Assembly: GCA_003427395.1 (NCBI GenBank)
Contig: BFEA01000526.1
Location: forward strand, 757,177 to 778,691
Reading direction: 5' to 3'
Origin: Chara braunii
Taxonomy: Eukaryota; Streptophyta; Charophyceae; Charales; Characeae
Length of the DNA stretch: 21,515 nucleotides
The notes beneath the pieces were generated by a model. The model saw only the letters and a list, made by a program, of their open reading frames with translations, had not been told where the DNA came from and ran no database searches. A program made the translations under genes and the position numbers. This document shows positions 10,160 to 20,820 of this stretch, in pieces. The number at the start of each line of letters is the position of its first letter. Within the stretch, counting starts at the first letter, position 1.

Positions 10160-10404
10160 TCGGTCTTGAAAGAACCGGATTGACTGTCGTTATGTCAACT
10201 TCCTGTTGCGGAGTAACCGTCGTTCGAGTGTCATTCTGACAAGTAGGCAGTATGGCGTCTAACTCGGCTCCCCGTTCATGTTATAACTGCAGGCAACCTG
10301 GGCATCTTTCACGGTTCTGTCCTCTACCTGATTGTCGTTCCTGTGTCGCGATTCCAACCGCTCTTGAAAGAACCGGATCGACTGTCGTTATATCGACAAC
10401 TTCG
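10104..10404. repeat. Direct repeat of about 100 bp, 198 bp apart
   Basis: Copy 1 at 10104-10203 and copy 2 at 10303-10404 share CGGTTCTGTCCTCTACCTGA, TTGAAAGAACCGGAT and ACTGTCGTTAT with few substitutions and one 3-bp indel. Copy 2 is the part of the zinc-knuckle ORF after its CCHC motif; copy 1 lacks the ATG and the first three ligands. This is a partial duplication of the gag-like sequence or the remains of two nested insertions. Confidence 0.85.
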
Positions 10405-10479
10405 GCCAATGGGGTGCTGCCACAATCCAGATTCTCGGCTGTAACGTCTCTCTACGCGTGTGCCCTCTTCTCTCCGTGA
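10252..10479 (+). CDS. Short CCHC zinc-knuckle ORF (Gag-like retroelement fragment)
   Basis: 75 codons beginning MASNSAPRSCYNCRQPGHLS. Residues 10-23 are a perfect CX2CX4HX4C zinc knuckle (C10, C13, H18, C23), which binds nucleic acid in Gag and related retroelement proteins. The knuckle stands next to the N terminus, and the frame stops after about 50 further residues without another domain, far short of a complete Gag or Gag-Pol. It is therefore probably the truncated 5' end of a retroelement ORF. It runs opposite to the reverse transcriptase fossil, so it likely belongs to a different insertion. A cellular CCHC protein is possible but less likely in this context. Confidence 0.5.
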   Translation: MASNSAPRSCYNCRQPGHLSRFCPLPDCRSCVAIPTALERTGSTVVISTTSANGVLPQSRFSAVTSLYACALFSP

Positions 10480-11800
10480 AACACGGATTCCTTGCGCCCG
10501 AGGGACCTCGAGAGGTCCCTTCGGCAATAGGAAAATGGCTGGGGAAATTCCTATTGCCCGAGGAATTTCCTAACGAGTGTTTCCACCTTTTTTTTTTCCC
10601 CCGATAGTGTCCCTTAAGATAGGTGGAATGAACAATTCCTTGGGGATTTTGCGTCCCTGAGGAGTGTCTAACGACGGCCATAGTCTTCATCCCCTCCACT
10701 GTATTCCTATGTACTGCTGAACGTACTGAGTTCGTCAGTTCCTTGACCTTCCCCACTTCTCCCAGGTGATCTTTCCGGCTTCTCTTCGAGTCTTCTCTGA
10801 CACCCCCTCTCTACAATATTCCTGTGCATTCTTTACAAACCCTTGTTCCAAATCCAGGTCCCTCAACTTCCAGTGAACATGACCTTCCACTTTTGGAAGG
10901 CAACTATCTGCACATGTGCAGATCCCCACCGTCCGCCAAAACTCAGCACGATGGCTGTGAAGAAGTTGGCCAACTGAGTGTTTTTTTTGCCATGTGATCA
11001 ACAACTTCCGGCATGTAAATGCAGCTATTGCTGCATTGGAAGCGAAGCCAGAATTTTACCACTTGCTAAGTCCCTTACAGCACATAACGACACTTCGCGA
11101 TTGAAGGTTGCACTGACACAAAACTGTTTTTTCAAATAAAATCCGAATTTATTCCAGATCACACTCGAAAGTAAATCTCTGAGTGTTGACCATGTTTCAG
11201 CTCTTGAGAAACATTTAACACCAGAAAGCAAATCCATCAGATTTTGAACACCCAACTTGTACACTTTTTCTTACTCCAAGGGTTTCTGATCACCTGATGT
11301 AATTGCCTCTTCAACTCCTACTTCTCGACAAAACTTTCGACTCCAGTTTTATTATCTCGAAAACCCTATCTTCTTCCCTTTTTTTTTTTAAGTCTCTAAC
11401 CTTTCCTACTTCGTTTCCCCGCGCAACTGTACTCGATCGAATTTCCCGACTCACAACATTCCATTCCTGTCTCGAAATCCTTTCCCCTTCCGTATTGTAT
11501 TTTTTTCCTCCCAACCACCCAATCACACTCTTCCACATGTCCACCAACTTCACGCTTCGTATCTCTAGACTATCTAAAACAATCGGCCGTTCGTTCGTAC
11601 TTTACAGACCCTCCCCATCTTCTCCATTCTTCCTTTTTGATTCTTCGTTCTTCCCGACGTCTTTACTCCTTTTGCATTTAAAGTTGGCGTCCTCTTCTTT
11701 ATAAATAAACTTTCCACCCTCTCCAAGTTTATTAAAGGAATGAAACAGATTGCTAAGGCTACATAGTTCGAATAACCCCAATGCCTAAACAAGGAGTACA
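10480..11800 (-). other. Decayed region with a chain of short minus-strand frames
   Basis: Open frames follow each other on the minus strand (11801-11574, 11553-11311, 11264-11025, 11004-10735, 10756-10388), rich in Lys, Arg and Glu, while the + strand is pyrimidine-rich. The chain has the strand and order expected for the 5' part of the reverse transcriptase element, but I recognise no domain and cannot exclude that base composition alone produces it. Confidence 0.2.
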
Positions 11801-11879
11801 ATCGCGAATTGCAAGTCCCATCACTACACCCGGTCCTATATACGTGTTATTTCCACCTTGTCAACAACTTTTTCCCTAT

Positions 11880-12053
11880 GTGGTACCCTCGGCTTTGGAT
11901 CCCACGACCTAGGAGGTGGGAGAGGCCTTCCGACCGAGTTTTTCTGCGGGTGCGTCACACTCTAGCAGAACCGCGCACCCAAAATCGGGGTGCGCATCAC
12001 CTGTGCATGGCCTTCCTGTCAGAAAAAAAACTAAAAAAAATCAAAAAAAAATG
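11880..12053 (+). other. Hairpin followed by A-rich tract, possible short retroposon
   Basis: GCGCACCC (11973-11980) and GGGTGCGC (11988-11995) form a perfect 8-bp stem. About 25 bp later comes an A-rich run (12021-12053: A8 CT A8 TC A9). Such a tail after structured sequence resembles a SINE, but I find no polymerase III A and B boxes and no target-site duplication. Confidence 0.25.
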
Positions 12054-12520
12054 AAATGTGGAGGGGGGTCGTTTTTAGATGTGTAAGAAAATACTAATAA
12101 CCACCCCTGAACAAAAATAAATGTTTTTTCTTTTTCCTGTTTGTTTCTCTCTCTCTCACTCTCTTATACATACACATGCACCAACCCACCCACCCACATA
12201 CACACACGCACACACAAAAACACACAAAGACACAAATAACATGTCATTCGTTAAAATAATACATTATATATAATAGTACTTTTAAAATATGTTTCAGATA
12301 ATATGTAGCCTCAAATAACTTTCAAAGATCACATGAAGTATAATTTTGATGAGTACGAACCCTCTCTTGATAAGTAATAAGATCTCGTTGTATTAAATAA
12401 GTTAAATTGCATAAATTTTATACAAGTCATCGAAGGTGAAGTTGTGTAAGTCATGTGGTTGAATACGCTTAACACCTTGGTTATATCGAATTCCTCTACA
12501 TAATTGATCATAGAGAGAGA

Positions 12521-13020
12521 TTGTACCTAGTTTAAGATTAACTTAAAGTCTTAGGGAGTGATTAAGTACAAATATGATCATGTGTATGATGTATCCACTG
12601 TATATTTATTACATCGGATTTCATGAACGTAACACTAAGTATGTATGGACCACAAGGCTTAAACTTTAAAGTTTGCCAGGGAGACTGTCACTGTTACTGC
12701 AACAGTACCTAGTATGAGACTAAGTATTATCATATTTAGAATGTACCCTCTGTATGATTACATCGCATTTCATGAATATACTAAGCAGCAATCTAGGTCA
12801 CTGTTACAACATATAGCCTATGATTAAGTACTATCATGTTTAAGATGTATCTAATGTATAATTACATCGGATCTCATGTGTAACTATACAAAGGATACAT
12901 CTGAAACATGATAGTACTAAGTATCAGTTCAGGAATGTCACTTAAACTTAACAATGCTATCATGGTTGTATATTAGTTTATGGAGTGCTCGGACCATAAG
13001 GCTTAAAGTTTATCTTTTAA
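12521..13020. repeat. Degenerate repeat units in the AT-rich block
   Basis: Three related units begin near 12521, 12702 and 12809. Each has a GTACCTAGT- or ATAGCCTA-like start, an AGTACtATCATgTT-type word, a GATGTAtCctcTGTATgATTACATCGgATtTCATG core (cores near 12587, 12739 and 12843). A fragment GGACCAcAAGGCTTAAAcTTT of the first unit recurs at 12991. Spacing is irregular because of indels. The family is not recognised. Confidence 0.55.
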
Positions 13021-13474
13021 TTCAATTTGGTAAACTAAACTTTGTCTTTGATTGCACAATGCTGTAACTTGTAACATAGATCTTAAGGATAATTTTGCTT
13101 AGAGTTTTCGATTAATAATTTAAATTGACAATGCGTGCAAATATTGTAATCATAATAAATTAATGGAATGAAATTATTTCGAGGTTTGATGCAATTGTAC
13201 ATGATGGCAGTTGAATTAACATATCAAGAGCCACTACAGTATATTATTAATTAAATTTCCTCAGGACAATTCACAAGTAGAACTCGTGACATGAACTCAT
13301 GACAAACAAAAACAACTTCAACTTTCTCAAACTTTGAGTCAAAATTTCATGAACACATTATGAGCCACTACTGTAACTAATACAGTACACAATCATTCTG
13401 AAAACAATTGACAACTTATGATAACTTGAAGCAAGAAAATGAAAGTCGGACCGGGTTACCTGATCCACATATTA

Positions 13475-13605
13475 TCAACTTGTAACAATTATAGAAACTT
13501 CGAAAGTTTCCAATAAGAAGGCACACAATCCTTCTCAAGATAATTGACAACTTGAACACTAACAACAGTTACTTTGAAAGTTTTCAATAAGAAGGTGGCA
13601 CTCTA
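13475..13605. repeat. 74-bp direct repeat
   Basis: GAAAGTTTCCAATAAGAAGG at 13502 recurs as GAAAGTTTTCAATAAGAAGG at 13576, each preceded by an AACAAcTTaTA/AACAACAGTTACTT-like word and ATTGACAACTTG near by. A simple diverged tandem pair. Confidence 0.6.
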
Positions 13606-15188
13606 AAAAAATTATTGACACAGAGGGTGTATGAAACAAATTTATAATGTGCTATCCAAATAAAACTAAGATTAAGTTTTCCTACGGTATAAAAACTCAA
13701 CTATACCTTTCAAAACTGAGACACAATTTTACATAACCTAACAGTTTACAAGGGTAGGACGTAACATGAATAAAAAACCCTCAACACCTTATACTACGAA
13801 AATTTTAGCTAATGTGACATTCTAACATAAAACTTCGAAACTTTGAGACTCAATACTTAGAGTGTTAAAAAGTCAAAATGATCAGAAGAAGCCTTTTTGC
13901 AAAACATTCACTAATGGTTCGAATGTTGAATTGTCTACGATGCAACTCGGGAGTAGAGGTTGAGGTAGTGTTTCAAATTCCATAATGAAAATCGGAAAAC
14001 CTTCAAGGGGTCTCCCAAAATTGAATATAACATGTCTTGTGGATAAAAAAAATATCTATAGCTTGTAGATAAACTTTTGTCCAACGAAATAATTTCTAGA
14101 ATTAAATAATCATTCTATAGTAAAATTGCAATCTAAATTTTCAATTTTCATTCCAGTAAAAAAATGTCATTCCAATTTTAACATTTTTCATCTTATTTGC
14201 AAATTTTCATTCCAAGAATAGGGTATCCCTTCTTATTTGTACTGCATGCTAGAGATGGAATGAAAATCTGGATGAATTCATGAAATATTTGAATTGGACT
14301 GTCTTTCTAAGTAAGGATTTTCAGTCATAAATAGGTTAATTCAATCTAATTTAAAAGAAATTTGTTGTAGTAGAATGAAAATTTAATTAAAACATTTCAT
14401 AAACTCGTTCAGACTTTCATTCCATATTGAACAAATAGATGTAGTTGAAGGAAAAGTTCATATTTAAACGGGAACTTATCAAATAAAACTGAAAATTATT
14501 CCACGAACATTGGAATGATAATTTATAAATATGAAGGATTTTTTCTTTATGGAATGTTTTTTTAACTTTCATTTCTCGTGGGAATTTTTATGTTTTCAAA
14601 TCTCCGTGTCTCCAATTTTTTTCTCAATGCTCATATATTCGCACGTCAAAAGAGTTGAGATCTGTAAACTTCACCATAATGACAAACATTTTTCGTTCTC
14701 CCGCTTCACATTTGAATATTTTTTTGTATTGAAATGAAAGCGCTTCTCCCTTTGTGATGATCGCCATCCGTTCAGATACTTCAATTTCATGTGATATAAT
14801 ATTTTTCGTTATAAGTCCGCAAGTTGCACGTGACAAAAGTTACAATATTATTAAAGTGATATTAATCGAAGTTTCAACCTAGCTTCACAGTGCGGACGTT
14901 TGGGACCCTTCTTGATGTTCGACTTGTTTGGTCGAACAACTAGGGAGACGTCCTCCCGAGACAAGTATGTTCGACCCTCTGAAAAAAAAAGAAGTTTTTT
15001 AAAAAAATTTTTTTTGTAGGTTTTCCCTCACGTGAGCTATATACCACAAAAGTTTTGGCTCATTTCAGCCCATAGAAAAAAAAGTAAAAATCACCGACGA
15101 TGTTTATGCGAATTTCAATCAAACCCCTCTCTCTTATCGAGGTCAATTTCAATCACACACCCCACACCACCCTCTCAAATCTCACTTT

Positions 15189-15365
15189 CCCCATTTTTTT
15201 TTTTATTTTTTTTTTATTTTATTTTTTTTTCTGAATGAGCTGGAATGTTTTTTTTGTTTTTGCTCCAAATGAGTTGGAATATATTTTTTTGCTGCAAATG
15301 AGTTGGAATGTTTTTTTTTTTTTTTTTTTTTTTTTNTTNTTNTTATAAANAAAATGAGTTGTACG
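15189..15365. repeat. Poly-T tracts with AAATGAGTTGGAATG units and unresolved bases
   Basis: A unit built on (G)CT-CAAATGAGTTGGAATG plus a T run repeats at about 15231, 15262, 15291 and, partly, 15351. The third unit is followed by some 25 T and by N at 15336, 15339, 15342 and 15350. Tract lengths here are not reliable, and the frame through it is meaningless. Confidence 0.8.
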
Positions 15366-15617
15366 GGATTTCAGACAACTCTGCCCAAGTTGTCCGCCGG
15401 AGACGTCCGACCAGGACGTGTCAGGATCGGAAAATTAGTAATCTAGGTTTCAAGTTTCAACCATATTACTATCTAAGATTTAAACTGTTTTCTATAATAT
15501 GTGCTCTCTCGATTAGTACCCGCTTTACATCAGAAAGAGTTTCGAACCGATTTTCGACCTTGGACATGCTGACGTTTGGGTCGCCGTAGTGTCATCTCAG
15601 ACTTTGAATCCTGCCCT

Positions 15618-15818
15618 TCATGAAACACTAACCTCGACTCCCTCATAAATTTTCGCACTGACAATATCAGCTATATGAACACCATCCTCTCCAACCAGAG
15701 CAGCAATTGCATTAATCCCGACTTTATACGAAATTACAAGGCCCGAGGTGAATGGTTTGGTGAAAACTCTTCCTCTCGATGCTCGTTTCCATGCGAATGT
15801 CAGCGCATTAACATTCAA
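15618..15818 (-). other. Minus-strand ORF, possible 3' remnant of the DUF7869-type gene
   Basis: 66 codons from a Met at 15818; the same frame continues upstream with KRYIEDAEQW before a stop. The composition is protein-like (TFAWKRASRGRVFTKPFTSG, then VGINAIAALVGEDGVHIADI) rather than low-complexity. It lies downstream of and in the same orientation as the DUF7869 fossil. I do not recognise a domain. It could be the tail of that gene, a separate fossil, or chance. Confidence 0.3.
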
Positions 15819-15979
15819 CCATTGCTCCGCATCCTCAATATATCTTTTTCAGTTCGTCTCCCACACATTCTCATAACGTTTCTAAGTGAGCATGGTTTAC
15901 CTGTAGGAATCAAATATTGAATATTTTCCTGGTTGTAATGCTCGAAGTCTTTTTCTAACACAAATGGACTTCGTGCTTA

Positions 15980-17834
15980 ACCCATCCAAAACAGAACACC
16001 TTTTGCAAGTTCTTCATCTGACGGTTGTAGAATAACGAAACTGTTTTTCTTAACATCCAAAATTGGGTCGAAGTTTGTCTTCGAACGATTTTTTTGGTCT
16101 AACGAACAAGGGTTCACTTTCAGGTTCTTCAGAATCGGATTGCAAATTTATTCCTCTTGCCTTTTTTAGACTGAGGGTTAAAAATATGCCATTGGTGTCT
16201 TGGATACTCCGTTTGGGATGATATAAGCTCCATGTTCTTTAAGACCTTCCAATAAGCAAAAATATTTTCTATACTAGCTACCTCTTGATCCTGATAAGTA
16301 TTTCATGTCGACCTTTTCTCTCAGGATAAATGCAGAAAATGGCCGAATGGTTGCAATGGACAAGCATACTTGTCGTCGCCATCTTTTTAAAATCAGCAAA
16401 GCGGACTGTTTTTGGGCAAACATCTTGTATCGTCGCAATACTCTTTGTACGGAATTGCTGGATTATCATATACCATATAAAACTTAAGCAAATGTGGCTC
16501 CAAAATATCACTTGTGAGAAATGGGGCTGCGATATTTTTCCAGTCCGTAATTTTATCGAGGAAAATACATTTCAGAGGCTTCTTGTGAAATTGTTCTAAC
16601 AAAGAAAAAACTTTATCCATTGTATATGCATCACTGTCTTTCAGCTTCTCTGTATGGGTATGCCCGACTATCATTAACCTAATCTCAATCTCCTGAAATA
16701 CTCCAAACTTCATAAGAAGCGCAAACTTCACAAGGAGCGCTGTCAAACCATATATAAACCGATTTAAGTTTTCTTTCCAACAGGTATCCGCTTGAATACA
16801 CAATCGAGGACGAAGCGGTATCCCTGAGGCCTGAATTTCACAAAGAGTCTTCATCAAGCATGTAGATGGGCTGTCGGCATTGTGTTTGTAATATGGAAAG
16901 TACGTGTATATGTAAATAGAAGGGTCTCTGTCGTAAGAGTGGTCCTCATCCTCCTGTCATGTTGCAAGTCCTTTGAGTAGTTTGCCTGCCCGATGTGAGG
17001 CAAGGTGTTTTTTTTTTTTGACCCATGCCTTCAATGATGAGGCAAAGATGCTTAGAAGGACGCAATATTGAATTGAACTTTGCGAGGTAGTAATCTCGCT
17101 TATGGTTCACTTGCCGCTCCAGACGTTTTTTCATCTTTATCTTAAACTTTTTATGGTTTTGTTCATACTTCACCTTAGCTATACACTGCTTATAGTAATT
17201 GCATAGAGCACATTTCGTAAACGTGTTGGATTTTGTCAAACTAATGACATTGCCAAAAGTGTTTGCTCCATATGGCGTAAAAGGTAGACTCAGAAATGAC
17301 TTCATGTCTTGCTACCTCCAAGTTTGATCGAATGGACTCATAAATGGATCTCTTGGTAAAGGCAGCAAATATCCTATGGCATGGTCTGTAAACATCGTCG
17401 CTTCTAACTATTTCATTTGGCATACCATCAGCGTGATCGTTGATGAATTTTTTCATGTTTGCGAGCATAATGACTACTTTGTTCGAAGGATTACATCTTC
17501 CTGTATGACCTTGTTCTGCGTGCATAACATTATTTTGATACATCATTTTGTAAATATAAAATTTATTTCGTGAAATGCCCAATATATTACAATACGCGTG
17601 CACGCACAACTTTTGTCTGCATAAAATAGGTCGAGTTTGCTCAACATCAACTTCCATTATGGTGAAGTCGTGTATTGTTTGCAACCACCACTTTCTCCGG
17701 TCTGAAAATGTTTTGCAGTACAAACCCTCCCTGACTGACCTAACATCATCAACAATGAGATTTGTACTATAAAACTTCTTGTAACAAAGCATACTACGCA
17801 CACGTTGAAGAGATTCCAGCTTGAGCTTACTCAA
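15980..17834 (-). pseudogene. DUF7869-family (transposase-like) gene, frameshifted relic
   Basis: Minus strand, in order: frame 1 (17834-17241, 197 codons) with CRQKLCVHAYCNILGISRNK at residues 72-91, a helix-turn-helix-like stretch; frame 2 from about 17290 with a Cys pair KCALCNYYKQC, a Lys/Arg-rich helix and HLCLIIEGMGQ; a frame change inside A12 (17008-17019); LPHIGRANYSKDLQHD; frame 3 (about 16963-16393) with HSYDRDPSIYIYTY, PRLCIQADTCWKENLNRF, LMIVGHTHTEKLKDSDAY and LLKFYMVYDNPAIPYKEY; finally FVILQPSDEELAKGVLFWMG at 16039-15980. The LIIDGMDQ, LQxDN..ENKNRF and VGHTH series is, from memory, that of DUF7869 proteins, highly multiplied in algae, oomycetes and some animals. An RNase H-like catalytic core and a mobile origin are inference. 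The first acidic motif is altered (EGMGQ), and at least three frame breaks show it is dead. Confidence 0.65.
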
Positions 17835-17859
17835 AACTCTTTTGTTCTGGACATGTTTC

Positions 17860-18153
17860 CTAGTGGCTCTGTTGTCTATATTCTACGACCTTTTTCTCTC
17901 CGGGCAACGATGCAGGTAAAAAATAGTGTATTTCTCTCTCCTCATGAGACTCACCACGCGAGGTAATGATTTCCTTAAAGGAGGATGTCACTATCTTTCG
18001 AAACTTCTCATCACCATTCCCAGATTTAGTATCGTGTCCAACAACGATAGAATGGGAATGAGGAACATCATAAAATCTTGTATTATCAAAGTTGTTCGCC
18101 TGCGAAACAGCCTCAGCTGTAGACAATAATTCGGTGGAAAAACTCATTCCCAC
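17860..18153 (-). other. ORF directly upstream of the DUF7869 relic
   Basis: 97 codons, MGMSFSTELLSTAEAVSQAN and onward to a Glu/Arg-rich end, on the same strand and 25 bp before the frame that starts at 17834. It could be the N-terminal part of the same protein, separated by a stop. It has no recognisable domain. Confidence 0.35.
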
Positions 18154-19862
18154 AACCTCCTTCTATGATGACATATTCCGTCACACTACAGTTAAGGCTA
18201 CCTAAGTAATTCTCACCGAGTCGGCTTGACATCTTGGCACTGCACACAAGACTCTGGGTGCCGCTATCAGGATCACGTGAGGAGTGAATTCGAACACCGT
18301 ATGCACACCGTAGTCATTACATACCTTTTGTATCGACCATAGAGTGTTTTATGTTTGTGACTGTTGTGACTAATCCTCAGTCAACTCAAAGTCTTATCAT
18401 TACAAATTATTACCGTTGCACAAAGGAGATGACCTTGACATTGACGATGAAGTGTTATCGGATGAGCTCGCCGGTGTGACGACCAGTGTTAAAAACTGAT
18501 AATACAAGTCACTTTGAGTCGAAGGTAGACTTCCTCCTATGCTAAATGAACAACAAAATTTCGGTTGAGATGCATGCAACGTAGGTGACAAATTGAGAAG
18601 AGATGTTTAAGAAAGGAAAGAGTCTTGCAACTGCACCTCACCATCCATACAAAAAACAACCGACATGCAGTTAAGAACTTGCATAGAGGCAGAAATGAGA
18701 ATTTGACTGCTCATAATCAACTGGCGCAGACGACAACAAGACATGTATAGGAGTGACGAACTTTGTTATGATGATTGTGGGAGTTATTTGATCGACTCAG
18801 ACAAATCCGATGCTCAATTCGATGAGGGTGTAAGCTCTAGATGCTGACAGCGTTTCATCGACAGATATATTCGATAGAGGTGCAAGAACATAAAGTCTCG
18901 CGCTTGTGGATAAGGGGGTTCCATTATGTTTACGATATCATAAAACCGATGTCCAGTTGGCAAGACGGTGACGGCGGATCTACCTCAACACGCATAGTCG
19001 GTGTTGCCAACTAACACTAACAACGCAGGTTTCCAAACGGCGTGTCGGAGATCAATAGGAGGATACATCCTCCCCACAGACATATGCAGTCCTTGGAGGC
19101 CAGAATAGCACCAGCCGAGTGTCATAGATTTTAATGAGCGACACATCCGATGCAAAGCCCAATGAGGTGTAAGGATCCACAAATTGTTGTAGCGTAAGGC
19201 TAGTACATCGGGCGGGAAGCCAGACGGGTTACATTGAGCTTCAAGAGATTACTTCAGACGATGTATTCGATTGGGTTCCCGAGGCCTCGTTGTCGCGCGC
19301 GGCGGTCCCACACCCAGACGTAAAGTAGTTTTTGGTGTTGGACCTCACGGTCGTGTCACGCAGGAGTTTCCTTTTGTCACTTTACGCAATACCAACTCCG
19401 GCCGTGCGCGCGTGCTGTACCTCTCGCGACTCCCTACGACAGGTTAGGGATCCCGCGAGGTACAACATACCTCCACCTGTGGGAGCTGTCACCATCCCTT
19501 AGGTGGGCGTATCCCTGCTGAGCTACTGATCTACGTGCGAAGGCTTTTACATGCAGTCGCAGAGGTAGGCCAACCGAGGGCGTTTTCTCGATCACCGTAG
19601 CATAGGCATATTCGCGGTAGAACGCCTTAAGACTGACCCGTACGTCGTGCCCCGAGGTTCTAACTCCCCGGACCGACTATCTAATCAGGTCGACTTTCTT
19701 GGACAATCTTCCACGCTAAGGTAATTATGATAATGACTCTATGTCCCCTTTGTTGACCTTATGAAAATGCCAAAGTCAAACCCTTAGTAATCTCTCATTC
19801 TTCTTAAAAGAAGTTCCAGACAAAATGACTTCCAGGGTACCGACCAACCTTCGATCTCATTC

Positions 19863-19866
<4 letters not shown>
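18154..19866. other. No recognisable gene
   Basis: Only short frames occur. A + strand stretch from an ATG at 18743 reads MYRSDELCYDDCGSYLIDSD and further acidic residues, then stops after 34 codons; it may be a coding remnant. TCCGATGC..AAT(TC)GATGAG followed by GTGTAAG recurs at 18808 and 19147. Two adjacent imperfect inverted repeats lie at 19417-19463 (GTACCTC..GAGGTAC) and 19467-19512 (ATACCTCCACCT against AGGTGGGCGTAT). I assign no function. Confidence 0.4.

Positions 19867-19944
<78 letters not shown>
19867..19944. repeat. (TA)n microsatellite
   Basis: About 38 AT dinucleotides with one GT interruption near 19909. Confidence 0.95.
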
Positions 19945-19946
<2 letters not shown>

Positions 19947-20820
19947 TCACAAATAGAACTGCCCGGTAAACCGTAGGCAGAGAGAGAGAAGAGGACAACA
20001 AACGAGGGGCTATGACAAACTGTTTCGTCGGAGTTTCATATGTAAATCAGGGGAGCTGACTGAGCGGTGGACCTCACTTTCACGATTGTCGTGTCCCTTT
20101 GCCAGAATATCTCAGACAATCCCAAATTCAGAAGACAGCACAGATGTCCAACACCTGTGCAGATGCAAAAAACAACATACATGCATACAAATGCAGACAC
20201 AAAATGCGCTACAAGCGTCAACCTTTAATCCATTCATAGCAAGCCACTCACGTCCCAAACCCTTGAAAACAACATTCCTTCCTAACCCTGACTCCATTTA
20301 CCCCGACCCCACACATTTTCAAAGACTTCTGAGTGTGATTTGGACAATTTAGGCATAGATACAGGGGGAAGATTTATCTGTTCTCTTCTTAGGTCTTTTT
20401 TTAGGTGTGGGTGTCAAGCCATGGTGGAAGTTGAGTCGGAGTTCTACCGACTTGTTATCCAGAGATAACAAAATTGCTGTTCTTACGGACTCCCCCGTAA
20501 GTTCTCCGAAGTGTCGAAACTCGTAGACACAACACAGTCAAAGAGAAAATTAACATCTCTCTTTCCTACTGAAATCTAGAAAGTTCCTTCTAGACTCTGT
20601 ATCTTTTGTCCGATTTCCATCCTTAACTAATCGTTTGGGCTGTTGCCCTTTCGCTTCGGGTAGTGAATAATAGTTCACTTCCCTTTTTACTGTCGTAGTA
20701 ACCCCCCATATTCTTTTCACTATCTCATTCCTATCCCTTTCTGGATTATCCTGCCCGAGTTCCCTTTCTTCTTCCAAAACTCATGAACACATCATCAATC
20801 GAACTTGTGGAAAAGAATCT
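19945..20820. other. Gene-free stretch with a cluster of short perfect hairpins
   Basis: Perfect stems occur at 20434-20452 (AGTCGG..CCGACT), 20454-20469 (GTTATC..GATAAC), 20482-20501 (CTTACGG..CCGTAAG), 20575-20594 (TCTAGAA..TTCTAGA) and 20662-20679 (AGTGAA..TTCACT). A charged 75-codon frame on the minus strand (20777-20550) has no recognisable domain. No gene is claimed. Confidence 0.4.

Larger units (their letters stand above)
12060..14900. other. AT-rich ORF-poor block
   Basis: Base composition changes sharply to AT-rich after the A-rich run at 12053 and stays so for about 2.8 kb. It opens with CT- and CA-rich microsatellite-like sequence (about 12140-12240). Stops are dense in all frames and no gene is visible. 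Internal repeats are listed separately. The word TTTTCATTCCA or its complement TGGAATGAAAA recurs many times between 14140 and 14560 in both orientations, pointing to degraded inverted-repeat elements. Confidence 0.55.

Noticed and set aside
11303-11704. 133-codon + strand ORF rich in Ser, Phe and Leu
   Set aside because: Composition reflects pyrimidine-rich DNA; the minus strand looks slightly more protein-like but also lacks a domain.
19650-19672. tRNA T-arm-like sequence GAGGTTCTAACTCCCC
   Set aside because: One base too long for a B box, and no D arm, anticodon arm or acceptor stem can be placed upstream.
20550-20777. Charged 75-codon minus-strand ORF
   Set aside because: No domain, overlaps the hairpin cluster, and the surrounding frame is full of stops.
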